Below the pieces are notes generated by a model that saw only the letters and a program-made list of their open reading frames with translations, had not been told where the DNA came from and made no database searches. The position numbers were made by a program, and so were the translations under genes. Positions 1-7,064 of a DNA stretch of 28,054 nucleotides are shown one piece after another (position 1 is the first letter of the stretch; the number at the start of each line of letters is the position of its first letter). Source of the stretch: JBOGEB01 sp050743125 (GTDB taxonomy: Bacteria; Actinomycetota; Nitriliruptoria; Euzebyales; Egibacteraceae); NCBI GenBank assembly GCA_050743125.1, contig JBOGEB010000038.1:1-28054 (forward strand). The letters run 5' to 3'.

Positions 1-150
1 GACGAGGACAACCTCTGCTTGACCTGCTGGACGTGTCATCACAGGATCCACGAGGACGGCTGGCTCGTCGCCCGTGACCCGGACACCGGACGGTTCAGCG
101 TGCACCCGCCTGACCCGCTCGCCCGGTCACACCGGCGACGAGCGTGCTGA
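1..150 (+). CDS. HNH endonuclease, C-terminal end (partial, DUF222/13E12-type)
   Basis: The window opens inside a reading frame that ends in TGA at 148-150. The 49 visible residues contain a Cys-x-x-Cys (LTCWTCHHRIHEDGW) followed by the HHRIHE core, which is the second half of an HNH nuclease domain as found at the C-terminus of the DUF222/13E12 repeat family of actinobacteria. The tail after it (sequence ending in HPPDPL) is also typical of that family. The N-terminal DUF222 part lies outside the window, so completeness cannot be judged. Such genes are multi-copy and often mobile in actinobacteria. It sits where a MoxR ATPase gene would usually be found upstream of DUF58. Confidence 0.75.
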   Translation, partial: DEDNLCLTCWTCHHRIHEDGWLVARDPDTGRFSVHPPDPLARSHRRRAC

Positions 151-269
151 CCCGCGCCCGACACCGCCCACGGACCCATGCCAAGAGCCGGTTTCCGCGC
201 GGACCACTAGTCTCCCGAGTCGTGCGTGATGCCACTCTCACCGGATCGGAATCAGCCACGCTTGCCAGG

Positions 270-1628
270 GTGGTCCCCGTTCCGACCTGGCGGCTGCCGG
301 CGGTCGCGGCCCTGGCCGCCGTGGTGGTCGTAGCCGCGCCGGGACGCGGGGCGGCGGTTGTGGTCGTGCTGAACGTGACGCTGCTCGTCCTTGCGGTGAT
401 CGACTGGGCGCTGGCGGTCCGGCCGACCGCCCTGGAGATCCACCGCGAGCTGCCGGCTGTGCTCACCCTTGGCGGGCAGGGCGAGGTCGTCTGGCGCGTC
501 GGCAACCCCGGCCGGAGGCGGCTGCGGGTGCGGCTGGCCGACGAGCTCGCGCCGTCGTTGCGCGCGGGCTCGCGTCGGGCGCGGCTGGTGGTCCCCCCGA
601 GGGGCCGGGCACTCGCGCGGACGACCATCCGCCCGTCGCGGCGGGGGCGCTTCGACGTCGTCGAGCTCGTCGTGCGGGTCGAGGGGCCGCTCGGCCTGGT
701 CGCCCGGCAGGGGCGGCTGCGGCTCCCCTCGACGCTGCGGGTCTACCCGCCGTTCCGGTCCCGGCAGGAGGCCGAGCTGCGCATCGCGCGGGCGCGGATC
801 CTTGAGGTCGGGCTGCGGTCGGCGCAGGGGCGCGGCGGCGGCACCGAGTTCGAGCACTTGCGCGAGTACACCGTGGACGACGAGTTCCGCCGGATGGACT
901 GGGCGGCGACCGCCCGTATGGGTAAGCCGATCGTGCGGACGTACCGCGCGGAGCGCAACCAGACCGTGCTGCTCCTGCTCGACGTGGGCCGGACGATGGC
1001 GGGCCTGGTCGCAACTGACCCGCGTGGAGGATCCCGGCCGGATACGGCCGCGGAGCGGGACAGTCTCCCGCGGCTGGACCACGCGCTCGACGCGGTGATG
1101 GCGCTCACCGTGGTGGCGACCCGGCTCGGAGACCGCGCGGGCCTGGTCGCCTTCGCCGATCGTGTCGAGGCCGTGGTCCCGCCCGGAAACCGCCGTGACC
1201 AGCTGGGCCGGGTCACTGCGGCGCTCTACGCGCTGCAGGCGCAGCTCGTAGAGAGCGACTATCGCGGCGCGTTCGCTGCGACGCTCGCCCGGTTCCGGCG
1301 GCGGTCGCTGCTCGTCGTGCTGACCGAGCTGGCCGAGGCCGCGGTCACGCAGGCGCTGCTGCCCGCGCTGCCGTTGATCGCACGCCAGCACGTCGTGCTG
1401 GTCGGCGCCGTCCGCGACCCGGACGTCGACCGGTGGGCGCGCGCCGTGCCGACCGATCCCGGGACCGCGTACCGGAAGGCCGCGGCCGTCGCCGCCCTGG
1501 ACGAGCGCCGGCGAACGATCGCCGCGCTCCGCGGTCGCGGCGCGGTCGTCGTCGATGCCCCGCCCGGCAAGCTCGCCGGCGCGCTCGCCGACGCCTACCT
1601 CGACGTCAAGGCCACCGGCCGCCTGTGA
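270..1628 (+). CDS. DUF58 domain-containing protein
   Basis: The product is about 452 residues from the GTG at 270. This start is chosen because it puts two hydrophobic segments (AAVVVVAAPG and VVVVLNVTLLVLAVI) at the N-terminus, as in the family; the frame is open back to GTG 144 but the extra residues are Arg-rich and unlike a DUF58 N-terminus. The hallmark block is present around residues 190-235: FEHLREYTVDDEFRRMDW, then AATARMGKPIVRTYRAER, then a vWA-like strand LLLLDVGRTM. DUF58 proteins are membrane-anchored vWA-like proteins that usually work with MoxR AAA+ ATPases; their exact role is unknown. No MoxR gene is adjacent here: an HNH endonuclease tail takes its place. The SpoIIM and RDD genes that commonly accompany it are separated by about 1.4 kb of unrelated DNA. 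Confidence 0.88.
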   Translation: MVPVPTWRLPAVAALAAVVVVAAPGRGAAVVVVLNVTLLVLAVIDWALAVRPTALEIHRELPAVLTLGGQGEVVWRVGNPGRRRLRVRLADELAPSLRAGSRRARLVVPPRGRALARTTIRPSRRGRFDVVELVVRVEGPLGLVARQGRLRLPSTLRVYPPFRSRQEAELRIARARILEVGLRSAQGRGGGTEFEHLREYTVDDEFRRMDWAATARMGKPIVRTYRAERNQTVLLLLDVGRTMAGLVATDPRGGSRPDTAAERDSLPRLDHALDAVMALTVVATRLGDRAGLVAFADRVEAVVPPGNRRDQLGRVTAALYALQAQLVESDYRGAFAATLARFRRRSLLVVLTELAEAAVTQALLPALPLIARQHVVLVGAVRDPDVDRWARAVPTDPGTAYRKAAAVAALDERRRTIAALRGRGAVVVDAPPGKLAGALADAYLDVKATGRL

Positions 1629-1680
1629 CCAGCACAGCTTCCCGGTAGGCCACCCACTCGCGCTCGTGGCGGGAGCAGTG

Positions 1681-1934
1681 TCAGATCGGTAGCTGTTCCG
1701 CCAGGCGTTTGGCGAGCGTCAGCCCCGTGAGGGACGGGTTGACCGACCCCACCGTCGGAAAGAGCGACTGGTCACAGGCGTACGCGTTCTGTTCCTGCGC
1801 CGTCGAGGCCGGCCACCGAGCCAGGTCTTCGGCGGTCAGTCTGGGGCACCATCCGCACCAGTAGAGGGACTTCCCGTTAGCGCAGTAGGCGAGCCCGGGG
1901 AAGTCGATGTTGCCGCGCCGGACGGGCCGCCGTC
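1681..1934 (-). pseudogene. GMC oxidoreductase remnant (mid-N-terminal block fused to C-terminal end)
   Basis: Reading the minus strand gives NIDFPGLAYCANGKSLYWCGW and then PRLTAEDLARWP, the substrate/FAD-side block of GMC (glucose-methanol-choline) oxidoreductases. It is followed after only about ten residues by NAYACDQSLFPTVGSVNPSL, the family's C-terminal FAD-contact motif, and a normal tail ending AEQLPI then TGA. In an intact enzyme of 500 or more residues these blocks lie several hundred residues apart, so the middle has been deleted. The N-terminal GxGxxG dinucleotide-binding part is also missing, and a stop (TGA, 1935-1937) closes the frame just upstream. It lies directly downstream of another broken gene on the same strand. 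It is not expected to be functional. Confidence 0.72.
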
Positions 1935-1943
1935 AGCGCAGGA

Positions 1944-2176
1944 TCATCCGGCACCGCAGCCGCACGAGCCGCCGCAGCAGCCCCCGCCCTGCGGCACCGC
2001 CCACCAGACAGCCGGCGGCCACCGACCAGCGCGACAGCGGAGAAGACAGGCCGTACACGCCCGCCGTCCTCGCAGTGCAGGCATCGCGGCGCCAGACCGG
2101 CGGCCTTCTCGGTCATTGTCGCGCGCAGTTCTAGGCGCCTGCCACAGTCGGTTCACACAAACTCATACCTCGGCAT
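1944..2176 (-). pseudogene. FmdB-family zinc-ribbon protein, disrupted
   Basis: An ATG at 2176 opens MPRYEFV, then TGA (2155-2153), then TDCGRRLELR and later a second Cys pair (PRCLHC). This is the FmdB zinc-ribbon pattern MPxYEFxCxxCG with the first cysteine codon changed to UGA. Further on, the family's glycine/cysteine-rich tail (GGGCCGGSCGCG) appears in a different frame, ending at 1944, so there is a frameshift as well. Two independent lesions argue for a pseudogene rather than a selenoprotein. FmdB proteins are small putative regulators, originally found beside amidase genes. A 41-codon frame ends 4 bp upstream. Confidence 0.7.
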
Positions 2177-2180
2177 CCCC

Positions 2181-2306
2181 TCAACCTACCGCGAGACCCA
2201 CCGCCGGCGCGGTTGCGACGACCAAGCAGGGCACCTCAGGGTGGGGGACGTCAGGTACAGCCCCAGCATGGGCGCTGCGCTCGGCGGCTGTCAGCAAGGC
2301 GGCCAT
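2181..2306 (-). CDS. Short frame upstream of the FmdB pseudogene, possible gene remnant
   Basis: The minus strand has ATG at 2306 and TGA at 2183-2181, giving 41 residues rich in Ala and Val. It ends 4 bp before the FmdB start, the spacing expected of an operon. No family is recognised and no convincing ribosome binding site was seen. It may be the tail of a decayed gene of the same operon, or chance. The surrounding 2177-2428 stretch otherwise holds only the SET-gene promoter. Confidence 0.2.
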   Translation of the reverse strand: MAALLTAAERSAHAGAVPDVPHPEVPCLVVATAPAVGLAVG

Positions 2307-2372
2307 GTCGGTGAGTTTCTCTCTCGCTCTTTCTCAGTAATTATCCGCTATATCCAGCCTCGCCATCGCTTG

Positions 2373-2402
2373 TTGACACAGAGGGCACTGTAACGCTATT
2401 GT
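2373..2402 (+). promoter_or_regulatory. Sigma70-type promoter for the SET-domain gene
   Basis: TTGACA (2373-2378) and TATTGT (2397-2402) are separated by 18 bp, in a locally AT-richer stretch. The SET-domain start codon lies 26 bp downstream of the -10 box, with a purine-rich ribosome binding site (GAGGGTGG) between. The match to the -35 consensus is perfect. The base composition here is visibly lower in GC than that of the neighbours. Confidence 0.5.
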
Positions 2403-2428
2403 AAACACATCCAAGCAGAGGGTGGTTC

Positions 2429-2946
2429 ATGGTTAATTCTGTTGGCTACGAACAGCGTGCCACCGCCGACGGTAAGGGCGACGGTGTCTTCGCCACCCGG
2501 TGCTTCGATGTCGGGGAGACAGTGATGATCGGTGTGATCGAGCGTCGACTCGCCGAGAACAACTCCCATGCCACCCAGGTCAGCCGGTTCGGTTACGTGG
2601 AGCTGGGGGGCTTAGGATCTAGGGTCAATCACTCGTGTGATCCGAACTGCGGCGTTCGACTGAACAGCTCGGCAGCGTACGACCTTATCGTTCGTCGAGC
2701 CGTCGAGCCGTCGAGTTGGGGGACGAGATTACTTTCGACTATGCGATGCGCAACTTCTCGATCGAACACTTCCCCAGCCGCTGCCTGTGCGGGACAAAAA
2801 TATGTCGAGGCTCGGTGACCGGTTGGAAAGATCTCCCCGAGGAACGAAAGGCAGCCTACGCGGGTCTCGTCGCTCCGTATCTGCTCAAGATCGATCAAAA
2901 GGTACGGTCATTCGAGCAAAGACGGGGTCTACGAACACAATGCTGA
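2429..2946 (+). pseudogene. SET-domain protein-lysine methyltransferase, frameshifted by an 8-bp tandem duplication
   Basis: The first frame from ATG 2429 encodes GKGDGVFATRCFDVGE, then SRVNHSCDPNCGVRLN, then YDLIVRRAV. The SET domain then resumes in another frame as LGDEITFDYAMRNFSIEHFP and the post-SET cysteine cluster CLCGTKICRG, ending at TGA 2946. NHSCDPN and the FDYA tyrosine are the cofactor-binding and catalytic hallmarks of SET lysine methyltransferases. The frame break falls exactly in a tandem repeat of cgtcgagc (2693-2715, almost three copies). With two copies the reading frame runs straight through as RRAVELGDEITFDY, giving a protein of about 169 residues. The gene is otherwise pristine, has a good promoter and ribosome binding site, and has lower GC than its neighbours. 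This suggests recent acquisition and a very recent or reversible inactivation. Confidence 0.85.
2693..2715 (+). repeat. 8-bp tandem repeat inside the SET-domain gene
   Basis: Two full copies and seven bases of a third copy of cgtcgagc. Loss of one unit restores a complete SET domain; the present state is out of frame. Confidence 0.9.
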
Positions 2947-3022
2947 CACCTCCGGCTACCGGAGTGCCTGATGCGCGGTCACGTTGGGACGTGTCGCGGG
3001 GGACCGACAACGGGTCGGCGTC

Positions 3023-4009
3023 TCACCGTTGCTCACCCAGTGCGCCGGTCAGGCCGCGGGCTGAGGCTGCCCGGCCACGGAGCACGGCGTAGGTGACCAC
3101 GACGGCCTCGGCCGCGATGCCGACCCCGACCCGGGCCCAGGTCGGCAGGTGGGATCCGGTGACGAAGCCCTCGATCGTGCCCGCGACGACGAACACGAGC
3201 ACCAGGCCGATCACCACGGTGATCGCCCGGCGGGCCTCCTCGGTCAGCGCGTCGGCGCGGGGACGGTCGCCGGGGTCGATGATCGCCCAGCCGAGGCGGA
3301 GGCCGGTCGCCCCGGCGACGAGCACGGCGGTGACCTCCAGCAGCCCGTGCGGCAGGATCAGCCCCCAGAACCGGGCCTGCTGCCCGGCGGCGGCGAACAG
3401 CCCGGCCGCGAAGCCGACGTTCGCGCCGTTGGCCGCCAGGATGTACGCGGTCGGGGCGCACAGCAGCACGCCGGCGGCGAACGCGAGGACGCTGACCTGG
3501 ACGTTGTTCGTCGTCACCTGGGACGCGAAGACGGTGGCCGGCTGGGACGAGTAATAGGCCTCGAAGTCCTGGCGGACGTACGCCTCGCGCAAGGCCGGCG
3601 GGGCGAGCGCGTCCAGCGCCTGTGGCGAGTTCGCCATCCAGAGCCCCACGCCGAGCGCGGGGAGGAGGAACAAGGCGGCGCTGGCCAGCACGAACCACCG
3701 GATGTGCCACAGCGCTGCCGGGAACGTGTCGGTGAGGTAGCGCCCCAGGGTACGGAGCGTGCGGGGACGGGTACCGTAGATGACGGCCGAGGCGCGCCCG
3801 GCGAGGTGCGAGAGCGCCGCGACCAGCGACGGGTCCCGCAGGTACGTGCGGGCGTACGAGAGGTGCGTGGACGTCTGCTGGTACAGGCGCACGAGGTCGT
3901 CGACCTCGTCCTGTGAGACCGACCCCGCGCCGCCGCCCAGCAGGGCCTCGAGCCGGTCCCAGACTGGCTGGTTCGCGGTGATGAAGCGGTCGACGTCCAC
4001 AGCGGCCAC
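3023..4009 (-). CDS. Stage II sporulation protein M-like (SpoIIM/DUF95) membrane protein
   Basis: The product is about 328 residues from GTG 4009 (GTG 4000 is the alternative; no clear ribosome binding site for either). The N-terminus reads DVDRFITANQPVWDRLEALL, the family's opening. It is followed by a helical region, then four to five membrane segments, including FVLASAALFLLPALGVGLWM and the conserved GLILPHGLLEVTAVLVAGA block, and EGFVTGSHLP near the end. In non-sporulating actinobacteria SpoIIM-like proteins sit in a cluster with MoxR, DUF58 and RDD proteins; the function is unknown. It is transcribed divergently from the RDD gene 31 bp away, which is the usual arrangement. Confidence 0.87.
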   Translation of the reverse strand: MAAVDVDRFITANQPVWDRLEALLGGGAGSVSQDEVDDLVRLYQQTSTHLSYARTYLRDPSLVAALSHLAGRASAVIYGTRPRTLRTLGRYLTDTFPAALWHIRWFVLASAALFLLPALGVGLWMANSPQALDALAPPALREAYVRQDFEAYYSSQPATVFASQVTTNNVQVSVLAFAAGVLLCAPTAYILAANGANVGFAAGLFAAAGQQARFWGLILPHGLLEVTAVLVAGATGLRLGWAIIDPGDRPRADALTEEARRAITVVIGLVLVFVVAGTIEGFVTGSHLPTWARVGVGIAAEAVVVTYAVLRGRAASARGLTGALGEQR

Positions 4010-4040
4010 GATAGAAGACGGACGAGCGGAGGGAGGGGCA

Positions 4041-4871
4041 GTGGTGCAGGACGGCACGGTCGTCACCCCCGAGGCTGTGCCGCTCGAGTTCGAGGCGGCG
4101 CACATCGGGTCGCGCTTCGTCGCCCTGCTCGTCGATGCGCTGATCCAGTGGGCGCTGTTCTTCGTGCTGTTCGTCGCGGGCGGGCTGCTGGGATCGGCGG
4201 GAGCCTTGGACGCGGTGCCGGAATGGCTCGGGATCACGCTCGTGATCCTGCTGTTCTTCGGGGTCGTGTGGGGCTACCCGGTGGGGATGGAGACGTTCTG
4301 GCGCGGTCGCACGTTGGGGAAGGCGGCGATGGGGCTGCGGGTCGTGACCGTCGAGGGCGCCCCGATCGGCTTCCGCCATGCGGCGATCCGGGCCGCGGTG
4401 GGCCTGGTCGACTTTCAGTTGACGTTCGGGTTCGCCGCCGTGCTCAGCGCGGTGGCGAGCAAGCGCCACCAGCGGCTCGGGGACCTGGCCGCTGGCACCC
4501 TCGTCGTGCGGGAGCGCACCGGCGCCGGCGAGCCCACCGCCGTCACGTTCACCGTCCCTCCCGGCGCCGAGGCCTATGCCGCCACGCTCGACGTCTCGGG
4601 CCTGCGCGCCCGCGACTACGCCACGATCCGCCAGCTCCTGCTCCGGGTACCGGACCTCGACCCGCCGTCACGAGCCGTGCTCGCCACGGACCTCGCCACG
4701 TCCGTCGCCCGGCGCATCCACCACGACCCTCCTCCTGATGCCTCAGCGGAGCTGTTCCTGCGCTGCGTCGCCGCCCGCTACCAGCAACGGGGCGCGGCGT
4801 CCGCCGCTGCCGTGGGACCGTCGCCGGCTGCGGGTTCCCCGCCTGCCGGTGGCTTCGTGCCCCCCGCATAG
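4041..4871 (+). CDS. RDD family membrane protein
   Basis: The product is about 276 residues. The GTG at 4041 is chosen because GGAGG (4028-4032) lies 8 bp upstream; GTG 4044 is equally possible. The RDD domain spans roughly residues 15-160. It begins with an Arg-containing helix (HIGSRFVALLVDALIQ, the position of the family's R-D motif), followed by two hydrophobic helices, the motif RGRTLGKAAMGLRVV and QRLGDLAAGTLVVRER. The C-terminal third is soluble with an Ala/Pro-rich tail. The family is linked to transport or envelope functions but the reaction is not established. It shares a short divergent promoter region with the SpoIIM-like gene. Confidence 0.88.
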   Translation: MVQDGTVVTPEAVPLEFEAAHIGSRFVALLVDALIQWALFFVLFVAGGLLGSAGALDAVPEWLGITLVILLFFGVVWGYPVGMETFWRGRTLGKAAMGLRVVTVEGAPIGFRHAAIRAAVGLVDFQLTFGFAAVLSAVASKRHQRLGDLAAGTLVVRERTGAGEPTAVTFTVPPGAEAYAATLDVSGLRARDYATIRQLLLRVPDLDPPSRAVLATDLATSVARRIHHDPPPDASAELFLRCVAARYQQRGAASAAAVGPSPAAGSPPAGGFVPPA

Positions 4872-4907
4872 GCGGTCAGCGCGGGGTGCAGCTCCCGCCC
4901 GAGCCGA

Positions 4908-5290
4908 TCAGGGTATCCGGACTCCGTCGCTCATTCGCTGCACGAGTTCCCAGACCCCGCTCGAAGGGTTGCAGCTGTGGTTGCACCCAGTCGGATCGAG
5001 CTGCTTTGCGCGCATCACGGCATGGTCGACACCCGAAGCGAAATCGGCGAAGCGAAGCTCGTCTTTGCGGTAGGTAGCGACGTAGCGTTTGCGCTCCCGC
5101 TGGGCCGCCTGAGCGTCGACCAGCGGCTTGCGCCAGTCACAGCGGTGCAGCAAAAGCCACAACTCGAAGCACGGGTTCGACACCGCCAGGTGGATATCTG
5201 CGCCGGCAGCAGCACGAGCTGCGTGGTCGAGTTGGAAATCGTCCGACGGTGGGCAGGGCGGCGCTGGCTGCTGTTCTCCCGTGGCTTCAC
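4908..5290 (-). pseudogene. RloB-family protein with internal deletion
   Basis: A GTG at 5290 overlaps the TGA stop of the upstream ATPase (GTGA). It encodes a basic start, KPRENSSQRRPAHRRT, like the N-terminus of RloB proteins. The frame is then lost, and a shifted frame gives DDFQLDHAARAAAGADIHLA followed by VSNPCFELWLLLHRCDW, which is the middle of RloB. It continues to a family-like end (NPSSGVWELVQRM) at 4908. The missing stretch of roughly 60-70 residues would contain the N-terminal acidic motifs of the putative nuclease fold. RloB genes accompany AAA15-type ATPases, and the AbiL phage-exclusion pair has this composition. As written, the partner is broken, so the system is probably inactive. 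Confidence 0.72.
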
Positions 5291-6633
5291 GTGGCGTCGC
5301 CAGCGCGCGTTGCCGGAATGTGGAGCGACTCCAGGTCGTCGAGGAAGGGCACGGCACCGTACGAACCGCCGAGGTACCGACGTGCCAGATTGTGCTCGTT
5401 GCGTGGCTTGAAATCGGTCAACGGGTAGAGCGCGGAGGCGCCGTCCGGCTGCTTCTCCACGAACCACACCTGGTCGCGATCGAGGCCGGCCTCACCCGCG
5501 ATCGGCGCAAGGAGGAACGCGTCGTGTGTGGTGAAGATCAGTTGGGCGCGGCCAGGGTTGGTCTTGGGCTCACGGAACAATCCGACGAGTTTGCGCACCA
5601 GGAGCGGATGCAGACTGGTGTCGATTTCGTCGATCACCATCGTCCTGCCTTCAGTCAGACAGGTGATCAGAATAGGCAGCAGCCCAAGCCACAGCTGAGT
5701 GCCGGCGGACTCCTCGTGGAGCCGAAAGGCCGCCCCGCCCGCACCGTGGGACAGCAGCAGGCTGGTCCGGCGGGACTCGCGCGCGATGACCACGCGCGCT
5801 CGTGCAAGGGTTGCGCGGTGAGCAAGCTCTTCTGCTCGATCACCGCTCGCCTGAGCATGCGCAGCTTCCAACTGCGCGGCTTCGCGTTCGAGAAGAGCCG
5901 CTTGCGCGGCTGCGCGTGGATCGGAAAGATCCTCGACGTCGATGTCGGTGATGCCGACGTCTGCCGCCCGGGCCAACTCCAGGTACGCGGCTCGGTCGGC
6001 GGTCGACCGCTCTATGAAGTCTGCAGCACGCCTGTCCGTCTCCCTAGCCCAGTGCCGACTGTTCAGCCCGGGCAGCAGGAGCGAGCTGCGGAACCACTCG
6101 AACACCGGCCAGTACTGCTCGAGCTCAACCCTTGCGGACAGGCTGAGAAACAGCGTCTCCTCGGTCAGGAGGCTTTCCACGACCTCAGCCTTGCCACGTT
6201 GTGTGACGGTCGAGCCGAAGTCGATCTCGCGGCCCTCGCGCTCGAAGAGCACGCGGCGGCGCCCGCGCGGGTAGCTGTACAGCCACTCCTCACGAACTCG
6301 TTCGTCGTCAACGGTGAACCCGTAGACATGCCGCACACCGTCGAGCACCAGCTCGACAACGAAGACCGAAGGCTCCAGCAGGGAACCCGGGCTGAGCCGG
6401 AACGGGATGCGAGGGATTCCGGAGCCGGGCGCTGGCTCCCGTGGACCCCAGCGACCCACAAGGGCAGCCATGAACCGCAGCCCGTCGAGGAGGTTGGACT
6501 TGCCGGAGGCGTTTGCTCCATAGACCGCGGCGACGGGCACGACCTTTCGCTCGTTGCCGTAGGTCGGCATCAACAGCAACTCGTGCTCGTCGCGGAACGA
6601 GCGGTGGTTGCCGAGCCGAAAGCTCCGCAACAT
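5287..6633 (-). CDS. AAA family ATPase (AAA15/RloA/AbiLii-like), defence-associated
   Basis: The product is 448 residues from ATG 6633, preceded by GAGAGG at 6-bp spacing; an upstream in-frame ATG at 6729 has no such site. Domains: an ABC/SMC-like strand LGNHRSFRDEHELLLMP, Walker A AVYGANASGKSNLLDGL (about residues 36-50), a long middle region with a coiled coil (Ala/Glu-rich, about residues 235-275), then Walker B MVIDEIDTSLHP and the switch histidine in QLIFTTHDAFLL. The C-terminal LYPLTDFKPRNEHNLARRYL is characteristic of ATPases paired with RloB. The family powers abortive-infection or restriction-linked defence together with RloB, whose gene overlaps this stop codon here but is deleted internally. 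The ATPase itself looks complete. Confidence 0.85.
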   Translation of the reverse strand: MLRSFRLGNHRSFRDEHELLLMPTYGNERKVVPVAAVYGANASGKSNLLDGLRFMAALVGRWGPREPAPGSGIPRIPFRLSPGSLLEPSVFVVELVLDGVRHVYGFTVDDERVREEWLYSYPRGRRRVLFEREGREIDFGSTVTQRGKAEVVESLLTEETLFLSLSARVELEQYWPVFEWFRSSLLLPGLNSRHWARETDRRAADFIERSTADRAAYLELARAADVGITDIDVEDLSDPRAAAQAALLEREAAQLEAAHAQASGDRAEELAHRATLARARVVIARESRRTSLLLSHGAGGAAFRLHEESAGTQLWLGLLPILITCLTEGRTMVIDEIDTSLHPLLVRKLVGLFREPKTNPGRAQLIFTTHDAFLLAPIAGEAGLDRDQVWFVEKQPDGASALYPLTDFKPRNEHNLARRYLGGSYGAVPFLDDLESLHIPATRAGDAT

Positions 6634-6667
6634 CGAAACCTCTCTCGCCAGATTTTCGACCCGAATC

Positions 6668-6684
6668 GTGCAGTAAATCTGCAC
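6668..6684. promoter_or_regulatory. Inverted repeat upstream of the AAA15 ATPase
   Basis: GTGCAG-TAAAT-CTGCAC is a perfect 6-bp inverted repeat with a 5-bp spacer, centred about 43 bp upstream of the ATPase start. Size and position suit a repressor operator. No confident -10/-35 pair was found around it. Confidence 0.35.
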
Positions 6685-6814
6685 ATCTGTCAGTATCAGC
6701 TCGAAGATCCGCCGTCCTTGCAATGTCAATCGACCCGCCTTGCCAGCACCGGGCAGGTGAGAGCGAGATGTCGCGCTGGTGTAGGGGAGGGTCGGTGGCG
6801 GGTATAGCCTTCAC

Positions 6815-7053
6815 ATGACGCTCGTCGGTTTTCACTCCTGTCACGAACAAATCATCCCCCAAGCGTTACTTGAGGCCGTCCGCGCAGCCGAACAGGCGGG
6901 ATTCGACGCGGCGCTGTCGTCCGACCACTGCCCGCGCTGGGGGAGTGCGTCGATGTGATCCGCGCGCTGCTCGCGGACGAAGCGGTCAGCCACGATGGGC
7001 TCGGGCTCGTCACGATCAACCAACCCGTCGAGCGCGTGCTCCCACACCCGTAG
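6815..7053 (+). pseudogene. LLM-class (F420-dependent-type) oxidoreductase remnant
   Basis: ATG 6815 opens MTLVGFHSCHEQIIPQALLE and then AGFDAALSSDHCPRW, the N-terminal strand and SDH motif of luciferase-like oxidoreductases of the F420-dependent type. The frame then shifts, and a later piece of the same protein (GECVDVIRALLADEAVSHDG) follows at once, ending with TAG at 7051-7053. Nearly the whole TIM barrel between these blocks is missing and the junction is out of frame. It is a clear deletion pseudogene lying immediately upstream of the alpha-amylase-family gene, whose ribosome binding site begins at its stop codon. Confidence 0.72.
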
Positions 7054-7064
7054 AAGAAGGCGGC

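Noticed and set aside
144..269. Upstream extension of the DUF58 protein to GTG 144
   Set aside because: The extra residues are Arg-rich, lack a ribosome binding site and do not resemble the N-terminus of the family; GTG 270 places the membrane helices at the start.
2153..2155. Selenocysteine reading of UGA in the FmdB-type gene
   Set aside because: A separate frameshift breaks the same gene and adjacent genes are also decayed, so point-mutational decay is the simpler reading. It is kept as a low-interest check.
4009..4237. N-terminal extension of the SpoIIM-like frame to 4237
   Set aside because: It would run through the promoter and coding start of the divergent RDD gene, and the added sequence is Ser/Thr/Pro-rich without similarity to the family.
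3149..4469. Long frames overlapping the SpoIIM-like and RDD genes in other frames
   Set aside because: Composition dominated by Arg/Gly/Pro and no membrane segments or motifs; the real genes fit their families.
5128..6807. Open frame of 559 codons on the plus strand opposite the AAA15 ATPase
   Set aside because: The minus-strand ATPase has Walker motifs and a ribosome binding site; the plus-strand frame has no recognisable domain.
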